A stretch of DNA of 64,000 nucleotides from Amphiura filiformis (GCF_039555335.1 NC_092640.1:33969887-34033886); one strand, 5' to 3'; positions 23,489 to 33,794 are shown, counted from the stretch's first letter. Notes: generated by a model not told the origin, from the letters alone. Numbers and translations: made by a program.

Positions 23489-23962
23489 CTCATATTTTTA
23501 TCCTGTTTTAAAATATTTTTCAATTATTTTCTTATGACGTTTGCATTGAAATGTGCCAAGGGTCGCGGAGGATTAGGGGGAGGAGGATTAGGGGGAGGGA
23601 TTCATATTGTAAAATTGATTTAAAACCCCCTCTAAAAATTTGAACCTAGTAAAAAAAAGTCTAAATTAACTCCCAGACATCTAAACCAAGTAAATAAATA
23701 CCGAAGTTCATTTAAAAGACCAATACTTAGAATGATTGTAAATGTGCACAAATATGTGGGGTTACATCCCCTCTACTTTGTGCTTGTTTTTGCCAGCACT
23801 CTCTCATTTTTTAACCGATTTCCATAAAAAAGGTGTCAAAATGCTCAGAAGGATGAATCACTTCAAATGAGATGTGTAGGTAAAATGTTTGAACCATTTC
23901 ATTTTTTTACTATGTAACACATGACCACATGTCAAAATGCTCAGGCACTACTTTCAAATCAG
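23489..23962. other. Intergenic stretch with a family A end fragment
   Basis: 23800-23885 matches the family A terminus (AACCGATTTCCATAAAAAAGG, TCAAAATGCTCAGAAGGAT), here as an isolated end. No gene is seen. Confidence 0.45.
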
Positions 23963-24301
23963 CTGATACCCAAATCATTTTGATACATCACGGTTTTTTG
24001 CCTATGTATAGCCCACTCCTAAATACACCAAAATTTTAGAGAATAAATGACCATTCCCACCATTTCTAAAATGCATTAATTTGCAGAGTGTAACTACATG
24101 CATGTATATAATTTTGAAAAATCATGTAAATAAAGCCCTTTTTTGTATTGCGAATAAAAATCAAAATTAAATTAAAGGCCCTGAATTTAAAAGTGGTTTA
24201 CACAATAAAACTGTTTGATTTTAATCAAAAGATTAGAATCTTTTCCCGTAAGTAATCTCATCCACAAAAAAAGCATGATTGTGATTAGTATTAAAAACGT
24301 T

Positions 24302-24485
24302 TTAAGGTGGTACTGCACCCCGTGATAAATTTTGTGACTAATTTTGCATTTTTCTCAAAAAAATAACTACATACTGGTAACAAAAGTTATGTATATTATG
24401 CTAACTTTTGTTAGCAGTGTGTTATAATTTTTGAGAAAAATGCAAAAAAGCCTCAAATTTATCAAGGGGTGTAGTACCACCTTAA
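24302..24485. mobile_element. MITE with TTAAGGTGGTACT ends, duplicated copy
   Basis: Counterpart of 18216-18398 carried along in the large tandem duplication, with a few substitutions. Confidence 0.8.
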
Positions 24486-24707
24486 ACTATAGAAAATGTA
24501 TGCTATTTGCGCTTGAAATTGGAGAAAAAAGTTGTAGTTTTATTTGTTGCAATAAAAATCAAACTTAAAAATTGAAATTTGAATGGCTAATTATTTAAAG
24601 TGAGTTTCCATACCATAGTATATCTAGAAACAGTTACCCTCTCATATGGTATGATCATGTGGTTTGAGAAGATAATACAAACATTTATTAATGTTGTAAC
24701 ATTTCAG

Positions 24708-24850
24708 ATATATCGATCCACTGATATAATATCTGCAGTTGAAAACTACTAAAAGTTGAACCAGAAGAAAGACAGAAGCGTTTGAGGATCGTGGTCTTGT
24801 ATTAATCACTGCTTCACTCCAGGACATCTTTGCTAGAATTGCCTTCTATG
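24708..24850 (+). other. Upstream exon of zinc-finger gene 3 (predicted)
   Basis: Almost identical to 18621-18763, with the same TTGTAACATTTCAG acceptor and ATG|GTGGGT donor, and about 85 bases of intron before the coding exon. Confidence 0.6.
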
Positions 24851-24935
24851 GTGGGTTTGAGGTGCACAAAGTAATAATGTTAGTTATGTTCTTCTAAAGT
24901 TCAATATGTAATATACATGTTGCATACAGCAACAG

Positions 24936-26117
24936 ATGGCAATGAATTGTTTGAAACCATTTACTTGTGCATTTTGTCGACTCAAGTATTTTTCTTTTGT
25001 CAAATTAAAAATCCACATGAACAGACATTTTCTTAAATATGTACGAGCTTGTAGGTGCAAATGTGTGTTTTGTCAGAAAGGTTTATCAAAAAGTGTTGGG
25101 CTGGAAAGATATTTGATTACAAACAGAAAATGTTCTGCACAAAAGCATGGTCTGGTATACCACATCAGAACTCGCACCAAAGAGACTCTTTATCGGTGTG
25201 AATATTGTCCGAAATATTTCACGCAAGAAAGTGATCTGAAAAAACACATTAGAATTCACACCAAAGAGAAACCGTACCAGTGCAAGTGCTGTCAAAAATG
25301 TTTTGCGCAGAACTGTGATCTTAAAAGGCACATTAGAATTCACACCAAAGAGAAACCCTATCAGTGTGAATACTGTCAGAAAAGTTTTGCTCGAAGGCAT
25401 CACCTCGCATACCACATCAGAACTCACACCAAAGAGACTCCTTATCAGTGTGATTATTGTCAGAAATGTTTTAAACAGAGTAGTGACCTGAAAAAACATG
25501 ACAGAATTCACACCAAAGCGAAACCCTTTCAGTGTGAGCACTGTCAAAAAAAATTTGCAGATAGAAGTGCCCTTTCACGCCACATCAGGACTCACACTAA
25601 AAAGAAACCCTATCAGTGTGAATATTGTCAGAAATGTTTTGCCCAAAAGCAAAGCCTCGCGTACCATATTAGAACTCACATAAAAGAGACTCCGTATCGG
25701 TGTGAATATTGTCAGAAATATTTTACGCAAGGAAGTGATCTGAAAAAACACATTAGAATTCACACCAAAGAGAAACCCTATCAGTGTGAATACTGTCAGA
25801 AATGTTTTACACAGAGTAGTGGTCTGGTATGCCACATCAGAATTCACACCAAAGAGAAACCCTTTCAGTGTGAATATTGTCAGAAATGTTATGGCCAAAA
25901 GCATAGCCTCGCATACCATATTAGAACTCACCTAAAAGAGAGACTTTATCGGTGTGAATATTGTCAGAAATCTTTTACGCAAGGAAATGATCTGAAAAAA
26001 CACATTAGAATTCACACCAAAGAGAAACCCTATCAGTGTGAATACTGTCAGAAATGTTTTACTCGAAAGCATCACCTCACATACCATATCAGAACTCACA
26101 CCAAAGAGATACCTTAA
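24936..26117 (+). CDS. C2H2 zinc-finger protein 3 (393 aa)
   Basis: Paralog of units 1, 2 and 4. Finger 1 is intact (C11, C14, H27, H31). Finger 2 has lost both zinc-binding His (Tyr59, Asn63). A half finger (C66 to H76, with Arg80 in place of the last His) follows. Then come eleven regular fingers from C88 to H388. The LWYQFNN linker seen in genes 1 and 4 is deleted. Linkers are TKEKPY or TKETPY. The frame ends with TAA at 26115-26117, where unit 2 has TAT, just before another complete finger, so the stop looks recent. No effector domain is seen. Probably a nuclear DNA-binding protein with unknown target. The ATG at 24936 directly follows CAACAG. Confidence 0.85.
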   Translation: MAMNCLKPFTCAFCRLKYFSFVKLKIHMNRHFLKYVRACRCKCVFCQKGLSKSVGLERYLITNRKCSAQKHGLVYHIRTRTKETLYRCEYCPKYFTQESDLKKHIRIHTKEKPYQCKCCQKCFAQNCDLKRHIRIHTKEKPYQCEYCQKSFARRHHLAYHIRTHTKETPYQCDYCQKCFKQSSDLKKHDRIHTKAKPFQCEHCQKKFADRSALSRHIRTHTKKKPYQCEYCQKCFAQKQSLAYHIRTHIKETPYRCEYCQKYFTQGSDLKKHIRIHTKEKPYQCEYCQKCFTQSSGLVCHIRIHTKEKPFQCEYCQKCYGQKHSLAYHIRTHLKERLYRCEYCQKSFTQGNDLKKHIRIHTKEKPYQCEYCQKCFTRKHHLTYHIRTHTKEIP

Positions 26118-26237
26118 CAGTGTGATTATTGTCAGAAATGTTTTTCACAGAGTAGTGACCTGAAAAGACACATTAGATCTCACACCATAGAGAAACCCTT
26201 TCAAGTACTGTCAGAATCATTTCACACGAAAAGATAA
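26118..26237 (+). pseudogene. Cut-off last finger of zinc-finger gene 3
   Basis: In frame after the stop, one full finger ([25 protein letters not shown]) and the start of another continue to TAA at 26235-26237. The final finger carries the same 5-base deletion (TTTCAAGTACT) as unit 2, so that deletion predates the large duplication. Confidence 0.7.
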
Positions 26238-27569
26238 CCTTGTAAACCACATCAGCACTCACACTGAAGAGAAGTCTTAGTAGGGGAAATATTATTGTCT
26301 CGTCTGAATATATTCAGTGGGAGACTTGTTAATCACATTGATGTGTGGGTCATTTTGGGGTCATTCAGGGTCAAATTACCATAGATTGTTGCAAGTTCAA
26401 CTTCTGAATACCAAAAGTAATTGCGAAAGCAGGCTGTTGCGAAAGCAGGCGAAACTCGTTGTTAGAGAACCACCTTGTTCAAAATGTGTTGGGCACAAAT
26501 GTTATATTCAAAACCGGAAAACAATCATCAGAAATCACAATCATCAGAAATCACAATCATCAGATTAAAGTAAATGAAAACTCACTGAAAAATTCACACA
26601 ATTTCTAAAGTAGTTTAATTTGCAAAATATAAATACATGTATATAAGTTTGGAAAATCATGTTAATATTAAAGCCCCTTTTGTATTGCAATGAATTCAAA
26701 AGTGGTTTATGATAAATGTCTTTGCTAAGTAAAAGATTAAAGGTTAAAGTCTTTTCCAAAAGAATGTAGTTTGTATGGTACTGTTTCTGAAAAGACTCGT
26801 GTTAGAGCTTTGACTAATAGAGAGACAATATATTAATCCTAATGCTGACAGGGCCTTTTGGTGCTGGGAAAGGAAAGAACAAAGTTTTAAATAATAAGAT
26901 GAACAAATTGTTTGTTTCCCTTGGGATTCGAACCCTAGACCCCTCTGGTTCCAATCAATTTGGTAAGATTTATAAGCGTTAGGGGTAATGAATGTAATTG
27001 GTTGGATATTCCAAGAAATATTTCACTCCAAAATGGAATCTAGAAGTTGCTGTAAAAGTAATTATTAGAAATAAAATCTATCAGTGTGATATACTCCTGG
27101 TTCTAGAAAAATTATACAGCACTATTTTTGTGGAATTAAGAAAATATAATTATGTGTTGCCAAATGAAACACGGTTAATTCCTATTCTTCCAGTTAGAAA
27201 GAAAAGTAAATTTTTGATAGTTTTGAAATTTGAGGGAAAATAGGCCAAAAACATGCAATTCTGTATGTTTTCTTACAATATTGTACATCATTCTAACAAC
27301 ATTCTAAGACTTGGCACAAGTCTAGGAACTCAAAAGCTTGAGTATAGGCTAAGAGTTAACCTATAATTTTTATATTTTATGTTGTTTTTGATGATTTGTT
27401 AAGAAAGATTGGCAACTGGTTTTCAAAAACTTGAATGCAAACTGTAGATAAGTCTTTGGACATAGGAATGTTTTTAGAAAAAGTATACTATTTACGCTTG
27501 AAATTGGAAAAGTTTTATTTGTTTCAATAATAGTATTTTTAATATGAATGGCCAATTATTTAAAATGAG
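26238..27569 (+). repeat. 3' flank of zinc-finger gene 3
   Basis: Same flank as units 2, 4 and 5, including GTCTCGTCTGAATATATTCA and GGGATTCGAACCC (near 26925). No further gene is supported. Confidence 0.55.
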
Positions 27570-27830
27570 TTTCCATGCACCCCTGTACCCACTCGAGGGG
27601 TAACTGAGGGATGGGAGGGGGAGTAGACTGGCCTCTGGGAATAATATTGTCAGGCAAAGTAAGAGCCTTTGGACTTGATTGTATTATATTTATTTAAAGT
27701 TAGTTTCCATACAGCCCTGTGAGGTGACCTCGAGGGGTGACTAAGGGATGGGTGAGGGGAGTAGACTGCCCTCTGGGAATAATATTGTCAGGCAAAATAA
27801 GAGTCTTGTTTTCGCTCCACCAGCTGGACT
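27570..27830 (+). repeat. Two-copy tandem repeat with a third copy at 33.6 kb
   Basis: A unit of about 130 bases containing CTCGAGGGGT, GGGATGGG, GGAGTAGACTG and GGGAATAATATTGTCAGGCA occurs near 27576 and 27705, and again near 33600. Confidence 0.7.
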
Positions 27831-28011
27831 GGATATCTTATGACCATACTTTTGACCTTGATGAATGATCAGGCTTTTTTACTGTAATTAAACTGCCATA
27901 AAATTATATCCAATTCTATTATAGTCTCATAATGTGGATCTAGTGTGTGCATTCTCAGTTAATTTACAAGACCAATGATATTTTCAGTTTAAATTGTTTT
28001 GCCAATTAAGT

Positions 28012-28244
28012 GACCGTTCACAAACACTTATTAAGGGGGCCTGATGCAAAATGGGGGAGGCTTGAAAGTTTTGACCAAAAAAGAGTGACCACAAATTTTC
28101 CCGGGAAAATTGAGCTTATATGGTTTTCTATTAAGGGTTGACCGATCATGTCAAAAAGGGTGGGCCCTTAAATGTTTGAGATCTGAAAAGGGGGGCCCAA
28201 AAATATTTTTTGCATCAGCCCCCAACAAGTGTTTGTGAGCGGTC
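28012..28244. mobile_element. MITE with GACCG-TCACAAACACTT ends (233 bp)
   Basis: Left end GACCGTTCACAAACACTTAT faces right end AAGTGTTTGTGAGCGGTC. The inverted match continues with CCTGATGCAAAA / TTTGCATCAGCCCCC. No coding content. Confidence 0.75.
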
Positions 28245-28776
28245 CCTAAATGATCAGCAAGCAAAAGAAAACATGCTTTATTGCTTTACAAAATCACTCG
28301 CTGCTGAACCTAAAGGGATGTTCCTATATACATCCCTCTCCTATTCAGTGATTCAAGCGAAGGTTAAGTCATTACAATTGTCAAAAAGTTGAAGCCCCAT
28401 TGATATACATGTACACGTAAAAAAATTCTGTACTTACGTATAGAAATTATAGATTCATCATGTAAAATGCTCATTTTGTCTTTATATATATGGCTTTCAG
28501 CTTTATTCATAACCTCATTAATATACGCGAAGTCTGTGATCCAATCAAACGAAATTGATTGCCTGACCGCGCACTAATTGCGAGGTCATTAATAACTCAC
28601 AATGACTCCTGACGCGCTACAATGACTTCTGCCTGCGCGTGCGTGTATAAACCACAACAATAATTAAAACGCTTATATTTAACAGCATTTTATGGCATAA
28701 AATAACATAAAATGCTATTTTGATTTGTTCAAAATATTGAATACGACGGTAATGACAATATTTTGAACCATCTTAT
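28245..28776. other. Intergenic stretch, nothing recognised
   Basis: No gene or repeat border is seen. A CG-containing patch (28555-28640) stands out slightly from its AT-rich surroundings. Confidence 0.35.
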
Positions 28777-28942
28777 TTGAGGTTATTGTGTGAAATTGTC
28801 CTGTTTTGTTTTGGGCCTCTGTATTTTTCCTCGGGAGCTACCGCTACCGCTCCCTCGGGAGCTACCGCTACCGCTCCCGCTCCCTCGGGAAAAATACCTC
28901 AGCCCAAAACAAAACCCTCCGATTTCACACAATGACCTCAAA
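28777..28942. repeat. Hairpin-forming repeat with a GCTACC-rich loop
   Basis: Arms TTGAGGTTATTGTGTGAAAT and the near complement at 28922-28942 pair, as do TTTTGTTTTGGGCC / GCCCAAAACAAAA. The centre is a short tandem array of GGGAGCTACCGCTACCGCTCC. Probably a small fold-back repeat. Confidence 0.65.
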
Positions 28943-29131
28943 ATCGATGTTGCGCAGTTACTGTTGTCTAAACCATTAACCATCTGTGACACTAAAAAAG
29001 GTGTCAAAAGCTGAATTGTGATTTTTACGATCTCTGAATGAGCAAATCACAGCATTTCAGGTACAAAGTCAACATGTGATTTGAAAAATAATTTTAGACT
29101 AATACCAAACATTAATGTTGTAACATTTCAG

Positions 29132-29275
29132 AAATATTGATCCACTGATACAATATCTGCAGTTGAAACTACTAAAAAAAGAATCAGGACTAAGACAGAA
29201 GCAGTGAAAACCGTGGTCTTATATTGCTTGCTGCTTCACTCCAGGACATCTTTGCAAGAATTATTGTCTTCCATG
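29132..29275 (+). other. Upstream exon of zinc-finger gene 4 (predicted)
   Basis: Same acceptor (TTGTAACATTTCAG) and a variant donor CCATG|GTGCGT. The terminal ATG would be out of frame with the gene 4 start if spliced at AACAG 29373, which supports an untranslated role. Confidence 0.55.
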
Positions 29276-29375
29276 GTGCGTTTGAGGTGCACACAGCTAG
29301 TAACTTGAACTACATCTTTAAATATTGTTGGGTTCTTCTAAAGTTCACTACATGTAATACATGTTGCAAACAGCC

Positions 29376-30464
29376 ATGAAACGTTTGAGACCATTTACTT
29401 GTGCATATTGTGGTCTCAAGCATTATTCTTGGGACAAATTGAAAGCTCATGTTAACAGACACCTTACTAAATATGTGCGAGCGTGTAGATGTAAATGTCA
29501 GTTTTGTAAGAAAAACTTGTCAAAAATTGATGACCTGCCAAGACATTTGATTAGCCACAGGCTACTATGGTACCAATTTAATAACTGTTCAAATATCAGA
29601 ACTCACACCAATGAGACTCCTTATCAGTGTGAATATTGTCAGAAATGTTTTATGCGGAACAGTGATGTGAAAAAGCACATTAAAATCCACACCAGAGAAA
29701 AACCCTATCAGTGTGAATACTGTCAGAAATGTTTTGCACAAAAGCATGGCCTGATATACCACATCAGAACTCACACCAAAGAGAAACCGTTTCAGTGTGA
29801 GTATTGTCAGAAATGTTTTGCTCAAAGGCATCATCTTACATACCATATCAGAACTCACACCAAAGAGAAACCTTATCGGTGTGAATATTGTCAGAAATGT
29901 TTTGCACAAAAGCATGGTCTGATATACCACATCAGAACTCACACCAACGAGAAACCGTTTCAGTGTGAGTATTGTCAGAAATGTTTTGCTCAAAGGTATC
30001 ATCTCACATACCATATCAGAACTCACACCAAAGAGAAACCCTATCAGTGTGAATATTGTCAGAAATGTTTTAAACAGGGGTGTGATCTGAAAACACACAT
30101 TAGAACTCACACCAAAGAGAAATCTTTTCAGTGTGAATATTGTCAGAAATGGTTTGCTAAAAGGCAACATCTCACAATCCATATCAGAACTCACACCAAA
30201 GAGACTCCTTATCATTGTGAATATTGTCAGAAATGTTTTGCGCAGAATAATGATCTGAAAAGACACATTAGAACTCACACTAAAGAGAAACCATTTAAGT
30301 GTGAATACTGTCAGAAATGTTTTGCGCAGAAAAGTGACATGAAAAAACACATTAGAACTCACACCAAAGAGAAACCTTTTCAGTGTGAATACTGTCAGAA
30401 ATGTTTTGCTCGAAAAGCTATCCTTGTATACCACATCGGCACTCACACCAAAGAGAGGTTTTAG
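29376..30464 (+). CDS. C2H2 zinc-finger protein 4 (362 aa)
   Basis: The best preserved head module of the cluster: finger 1 (C9, C12, H25, H29) and finger 2 (C41, C44, H57, H61) both keep all zinc ligands. The linker RLLWYQFNNC follows, then a finger tail (IRTH) without its front half. Ten regular fingers run from C85 to H357. Helices reuse a small set of modules such as QKHGLIY (twice), QRHHLTY/QRYHLTY and QGCDLKT. The frame is also open from an ATG at 29361. I prefer 29376 because the first residues (MKRLRPFTC) align with genes 1 and 3 and an AACAG acceptor lies at 29369-29373. No effector domain is seen. Likely nuclear and DNA-binding, target unknown. Residues 107-362 match the headless copy at 31429-32286. 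Confidence 0.88.
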   Translation: MKRLRPFTCAYCGLKHYSWDKLKAHVNRHLTKYVRACRCKCQFCKKNLSKIDDLPRHLISHRLLWYQFNNCSNIRTHTNETPYQCEYCQKCFMRNSDVKKHIKIHTREKPYQCEYCQKCFAQKHGLIYHIRTHTKEKPFQCEYCQKCFAQRHHLTYHIRTHTKEKPYRCEYCQKCFAQKHGLIYHIRTHTNEKPFQCEYCQKCFAQRYHLTYHIRTHTKEKPYQCEYCQKCFKQGCDLKTHIRTHTKEKSFQCEYCQKWFAKRQHLTIHIRTHTKETPYHCEYCQKCFAQNNDLKRHIRTHTKEKPFKCEYCQKCFAQKSDMKKHIRTHTKEKPFQCEYCQKCFARKAILVYHIGTHTKERF

Positions 30465-31428
30465 TAGGGGGAAGATTATTGTCTCGTCTGAACATATTCA
30501 ACAGGTTGATGTGTGGGTCATTTTGGGGTCATTCAGGGTCAAATTACCATAATATTGTTGCAAGTTCAACTTCTTTTACCAAAAGTAATTGCAAAAGCAG
30601 GCTGTTGCAAAAGTAGGTGAGACTCGAACCATCTTGTATAAAATGTGTTGGGCACAAATGGTTACATGTATATTCAAAACCGGAAAATAATCATCATGCA
30701 GAAATCACAATCATCAGATATAAGGGAATGAAAAATGACTGAAAAATCACACCATTTCTAAAATAGCTTAATTTGCAAAATATAAGTTTACAAAATCATG
30801 TTAATTTTAAAGTATTATATTGCAATGAAGATAAAAATTCAATTAACAAAATAAGGATGTTCCTGAATTCAAAATGGTTTATGATAAATGTCTTAAAAGA
30901 TTAAGTCTTTTCCAAAATAATGTAGTTTGTATGGTATTGTTTCTGAAAAGACTCATGTTAGAGCTTTGACTAATAGAGATACAATATATTAATCCTAATG
31001 CTGACAGGGCATAGAAATAAAATCTACCAGTGTGATATACTCCTGGTTCTAATAAAATACAGCACTATTTTTGTGGAATTAAGAAAATTATTATTATGTT
31101 TTATTATTATTAATCTTTCAGTTAGTTGTGACAAGAAAAGTCAATTTTTTTTCCTTTTGAAATTTGAGGAAAAATAGGCCAAAAACATGCAATTATATAT
31201 GTATGTTTTCTTACCATTGTAGTTACAAATTTCTTAGACTTAGCTCAAGCTTGAGTATAGGGTAAGAGTTAACCCATATTTTTTATATTTTATGTTATTT
31301 TTGATGATTTTTTAGGAAAGATTGGAAAATGTTTCCAAAAACTAGAATGTAAACATGAAATTTAGTCTTTGGATAAGTCTTTGGATTTGATTGTCATTAC
31401 ACACGTGACGGAAAAAGCATGTTTTGAC
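29691..31428 (+). repeat. Tandem duplication inside the gene 4 region, copy 1
   Basis: The segment from ACCAGAGAAAAACCC (29691, inside gene 4) to GCATGTTTTGAC (31428) is repeated at 31429-33338. Copy 1 lacks about 120 bases present in copy 2 at roughly 32787-32900. The junction at 31428/31429 joins 3' flank directly to finger-coding sequence with only two or three shared bases. Confidence 0.85.
30465..31428. other. 3' flank of zinc-finger gene 4
   Basis: Carries the shared flank block (GTCTCGTCTGAACATATTCA, GGGTCATTTTGGGGTCATTC) and AT-rich sequence. No gene. Confidence 0.5.
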
Positions 31429-32286
31429 ACCAGAGAAAAACCCTATCAGTGTGAATACTGTCAGAAATGTTTTGCACAAAAGCATGGTCTGATATACCAC
31501 ATCAGAACTCACACCAACGAGAAACCGTTTCAGTGTGATTATTGTCAGAAATGTTTTGTTCAAAGGCATCACCTCACATACCATATCAGAAGTCACACCA
31601 AAGAGAAACCCTATCAGTGTGATTATTGTCAGAAATGTTTTGCACAGAGTAGTGATCTGAAAAGACACGTTAGTTCTCACACCAAAGAGAAACCTTATCG
31701 GTGTGAATATTGTCAGAAATGTTTTAAGCAGGGGTGTGATCTGAAAATACACATTAGAATTCACACCAAAGTGAAACCCTATCAGTGTCAACACTGTCAG
31801 AAATATTTTGCTCAAAGGTATCATCTTACATACCATATCAGAACTCACACCAAAGAGAAACCTTATCGGTGTGAATATTGTCAGAAATGTTTTAAACAGG
31901 GGTGTGATCTGAAAACACACATTAGAACTCACACCAAAGAGAAATCTTTTCAGTGTGAATATTGTCAGAAATGGTTTGCTAAAAGGCAGAATCTCACAAT
32001 CCATATCAGAACTCACACCAAAGAGACTCCTTATCATTGTGAATATTGTCAGAAATATTTTGCGCAGAATAATGATCTGAAAAGACACATTAGAACTCAC
32101 ACTAAAGAGAAACCATTTAAGTGTGAATATTGTGAGAAATGTTTTGCGCAGAAAAGTGACATGAAAAGACACATTAGAACTCACACCAAAGAGAAACCTT
32201 TTCAGTGTGAATACTGTCAGAAATGTTTTACTCGAAAAGCTATCCTTGTAAACCACATCGGCACTCACACTGAAGAGAGGTCTTAG
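31429..32286 (+). pseudogene. Headless zinc-finger unit 5, ten fingers, no start
   Basis: An open frame of ten regular fingers (TREKPYQCEYC to HIGTHTEERS) ends with TAG at 32286. It lacks the upstream exon, finger 1 and finger 2, because the duplication breakpoint at 31429 fell inside the array. The frame extends back to 31369 in former 3'-flank sequence but has no ATG there. It would be expressed only through splicing or readthrough from gene 4, which I cannot show. The fingers themselves are intact, with two CDYC and one CQHC variant. Confidence 0.85.
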
Positions 32287-33338
32287 TAGGGGAAGATTAT
32301 TGTCTCGTCTGAATATATTCAACGGGTTGATGTGTGGGTCATTTTGGGGTCATTCAGGGTCAAATTACCATAATATTGTTGCAAGTTCAACTTCTTTTAC
32401 CAAAGGTAATTGCGAAAGCAGGCTGTTGCGAAAGTAGGCGAGACTCGAACCATCTTGTATAAAATGTGATGAGCACAAATGGTTATCATCAGATATAAGT
32501 GAATGAAAAATGACTGAAAAATTCACACCATTTCTAAAATAGCTTAATTTGCAGAATGTAAGTTTACAAAATCATGTTAATATTAAAGTATTGTATCAAT
32601 GAAGATAAAAATTCAATTAACAAAATAAGGATGTTCCTGAATTCAAAATGGTTTATGATAAATGTCTTAAAAGATTAAGTCTTTTCCAAAATAATGTAGT
32701 TTGTATGGTATTGTTTCTGAAAAGACTCATGTTAGAGCTTTGACTAATAGAGATACAATATATTAATCCTAATGCTGACAGGGCCTTTTGGTGCTGGGAA
32801 TGGAAAGAAAAAAGTTCAAAATAATAAAATGAACAAATTGTTCGTTTCCCTCGGGATTTGAACCCTCTAGAAGTTGATGTAAAAGTAATTATCAGAAATA
32901 AAATCTACCAGTGTGATATACTCCTGGTTCTAATAAAATACAGCACTATTTTTGTGGAATTAAGAAAATTATTATTATGTTTTGCCAAATGAAACATGGC
33001 TAAATCTTAATCTTTCAGTTAGTTGTGACAAGAAAAGTCAATTTTTTATACTTTTGAAATTTTAGAGGAAAAATAGGCCAAAAACACGCAATTATGTATG
33101 TTTTCTTACCATTGTAGTTACAAATTTCTTAGACTTGGCACAAGCTTGAGTATAGGGTAAGAGCATCCCTGGTAAGAGTTAACCCATATTTTTTATATTT
33201 TATGTTATTTTTGATGAGTTTTTAGGAAAGATTGGAAAATGTTTCGAAAAACTATAATGTAAACATGAAATTTAGTCTTTGGATAAGTCTTTGGATTTGA
33301 TTGTCATTACACACGTGACGGAAAAAGCATGTTTTGAC
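31429..33338 (+). repeat. Tandem duplication inside the gene 4 region, copy 2
   Basis: Second copy of 29691-31428, ending again at GCATGTTTTGAC, where the original 3' flank then continues with CCTTCCAAAAATTTACC. Confidence 0.85.
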
Positions 33339-33794
33339 CCTTCCAAAAATTTACCATATATTAGAATTTCACATTCATTGCCAGTTTAGAACTATAGAGA
33401 TTATAATTTAGTTGTGTTTCATGAATTTGGCAAAGCAGTGCAATATTTTTCTGGAATAGGGTGTAGAAATGTTTTTAGAAAAGGTATACTATTTACGCTT
33501 GAAATTGAAGAAAGAAAAGGTTTAGTTTTATTTGTTTCAATAAAACTCCACACTCAGAATTTTAAATTTGAATGGCTAATTATTTAAAGTGAGTTTCCAT
33601 ACACCCCTGTACCCACTCGAGGGGTGACTAAGGGATGGAAGGGGGGGTAGACTGCCCTCCACGAATAATATTGTTAGGCCAAATAAGAGTCTTCAGTCCA
33701 CCAGGTGGATGACCACTCTTTTGACCTTGATGAATGATCAGGCTTTTTTTTACTGTAATTAGATTGCCATAATTTAAATACAAAATTCTAAATA
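33339..33794. other. Flank with a third copy of the 27.6 kb repeat
   Basis: 33594-33700 repeats the CTCGAGGGGTGACTAAGGGATGG unit. Nothing else is recognised. Confidence 0.5.

Larger units (their letters stand above)
21721..27330 (+). repeat. Large tandem duplication, copy 2
   Basis: Second copy of the block that starts at 15910. The finger gene start moves from 18849 to 24936, an offset of 6087. The right border is approximate because the 3' flank also resembles the flanks of units 4 and 5. It carries a private mariner insertion at 22881-23486. Confidence 0.7.

Noticed and set aside
13769-26100. Plus-strand frames of about 60-70 codons with repeated NIVRNVL or TPKRNPIS phrases
   Set aside because: These are alternative frames of the finger repeat, not separate genes.
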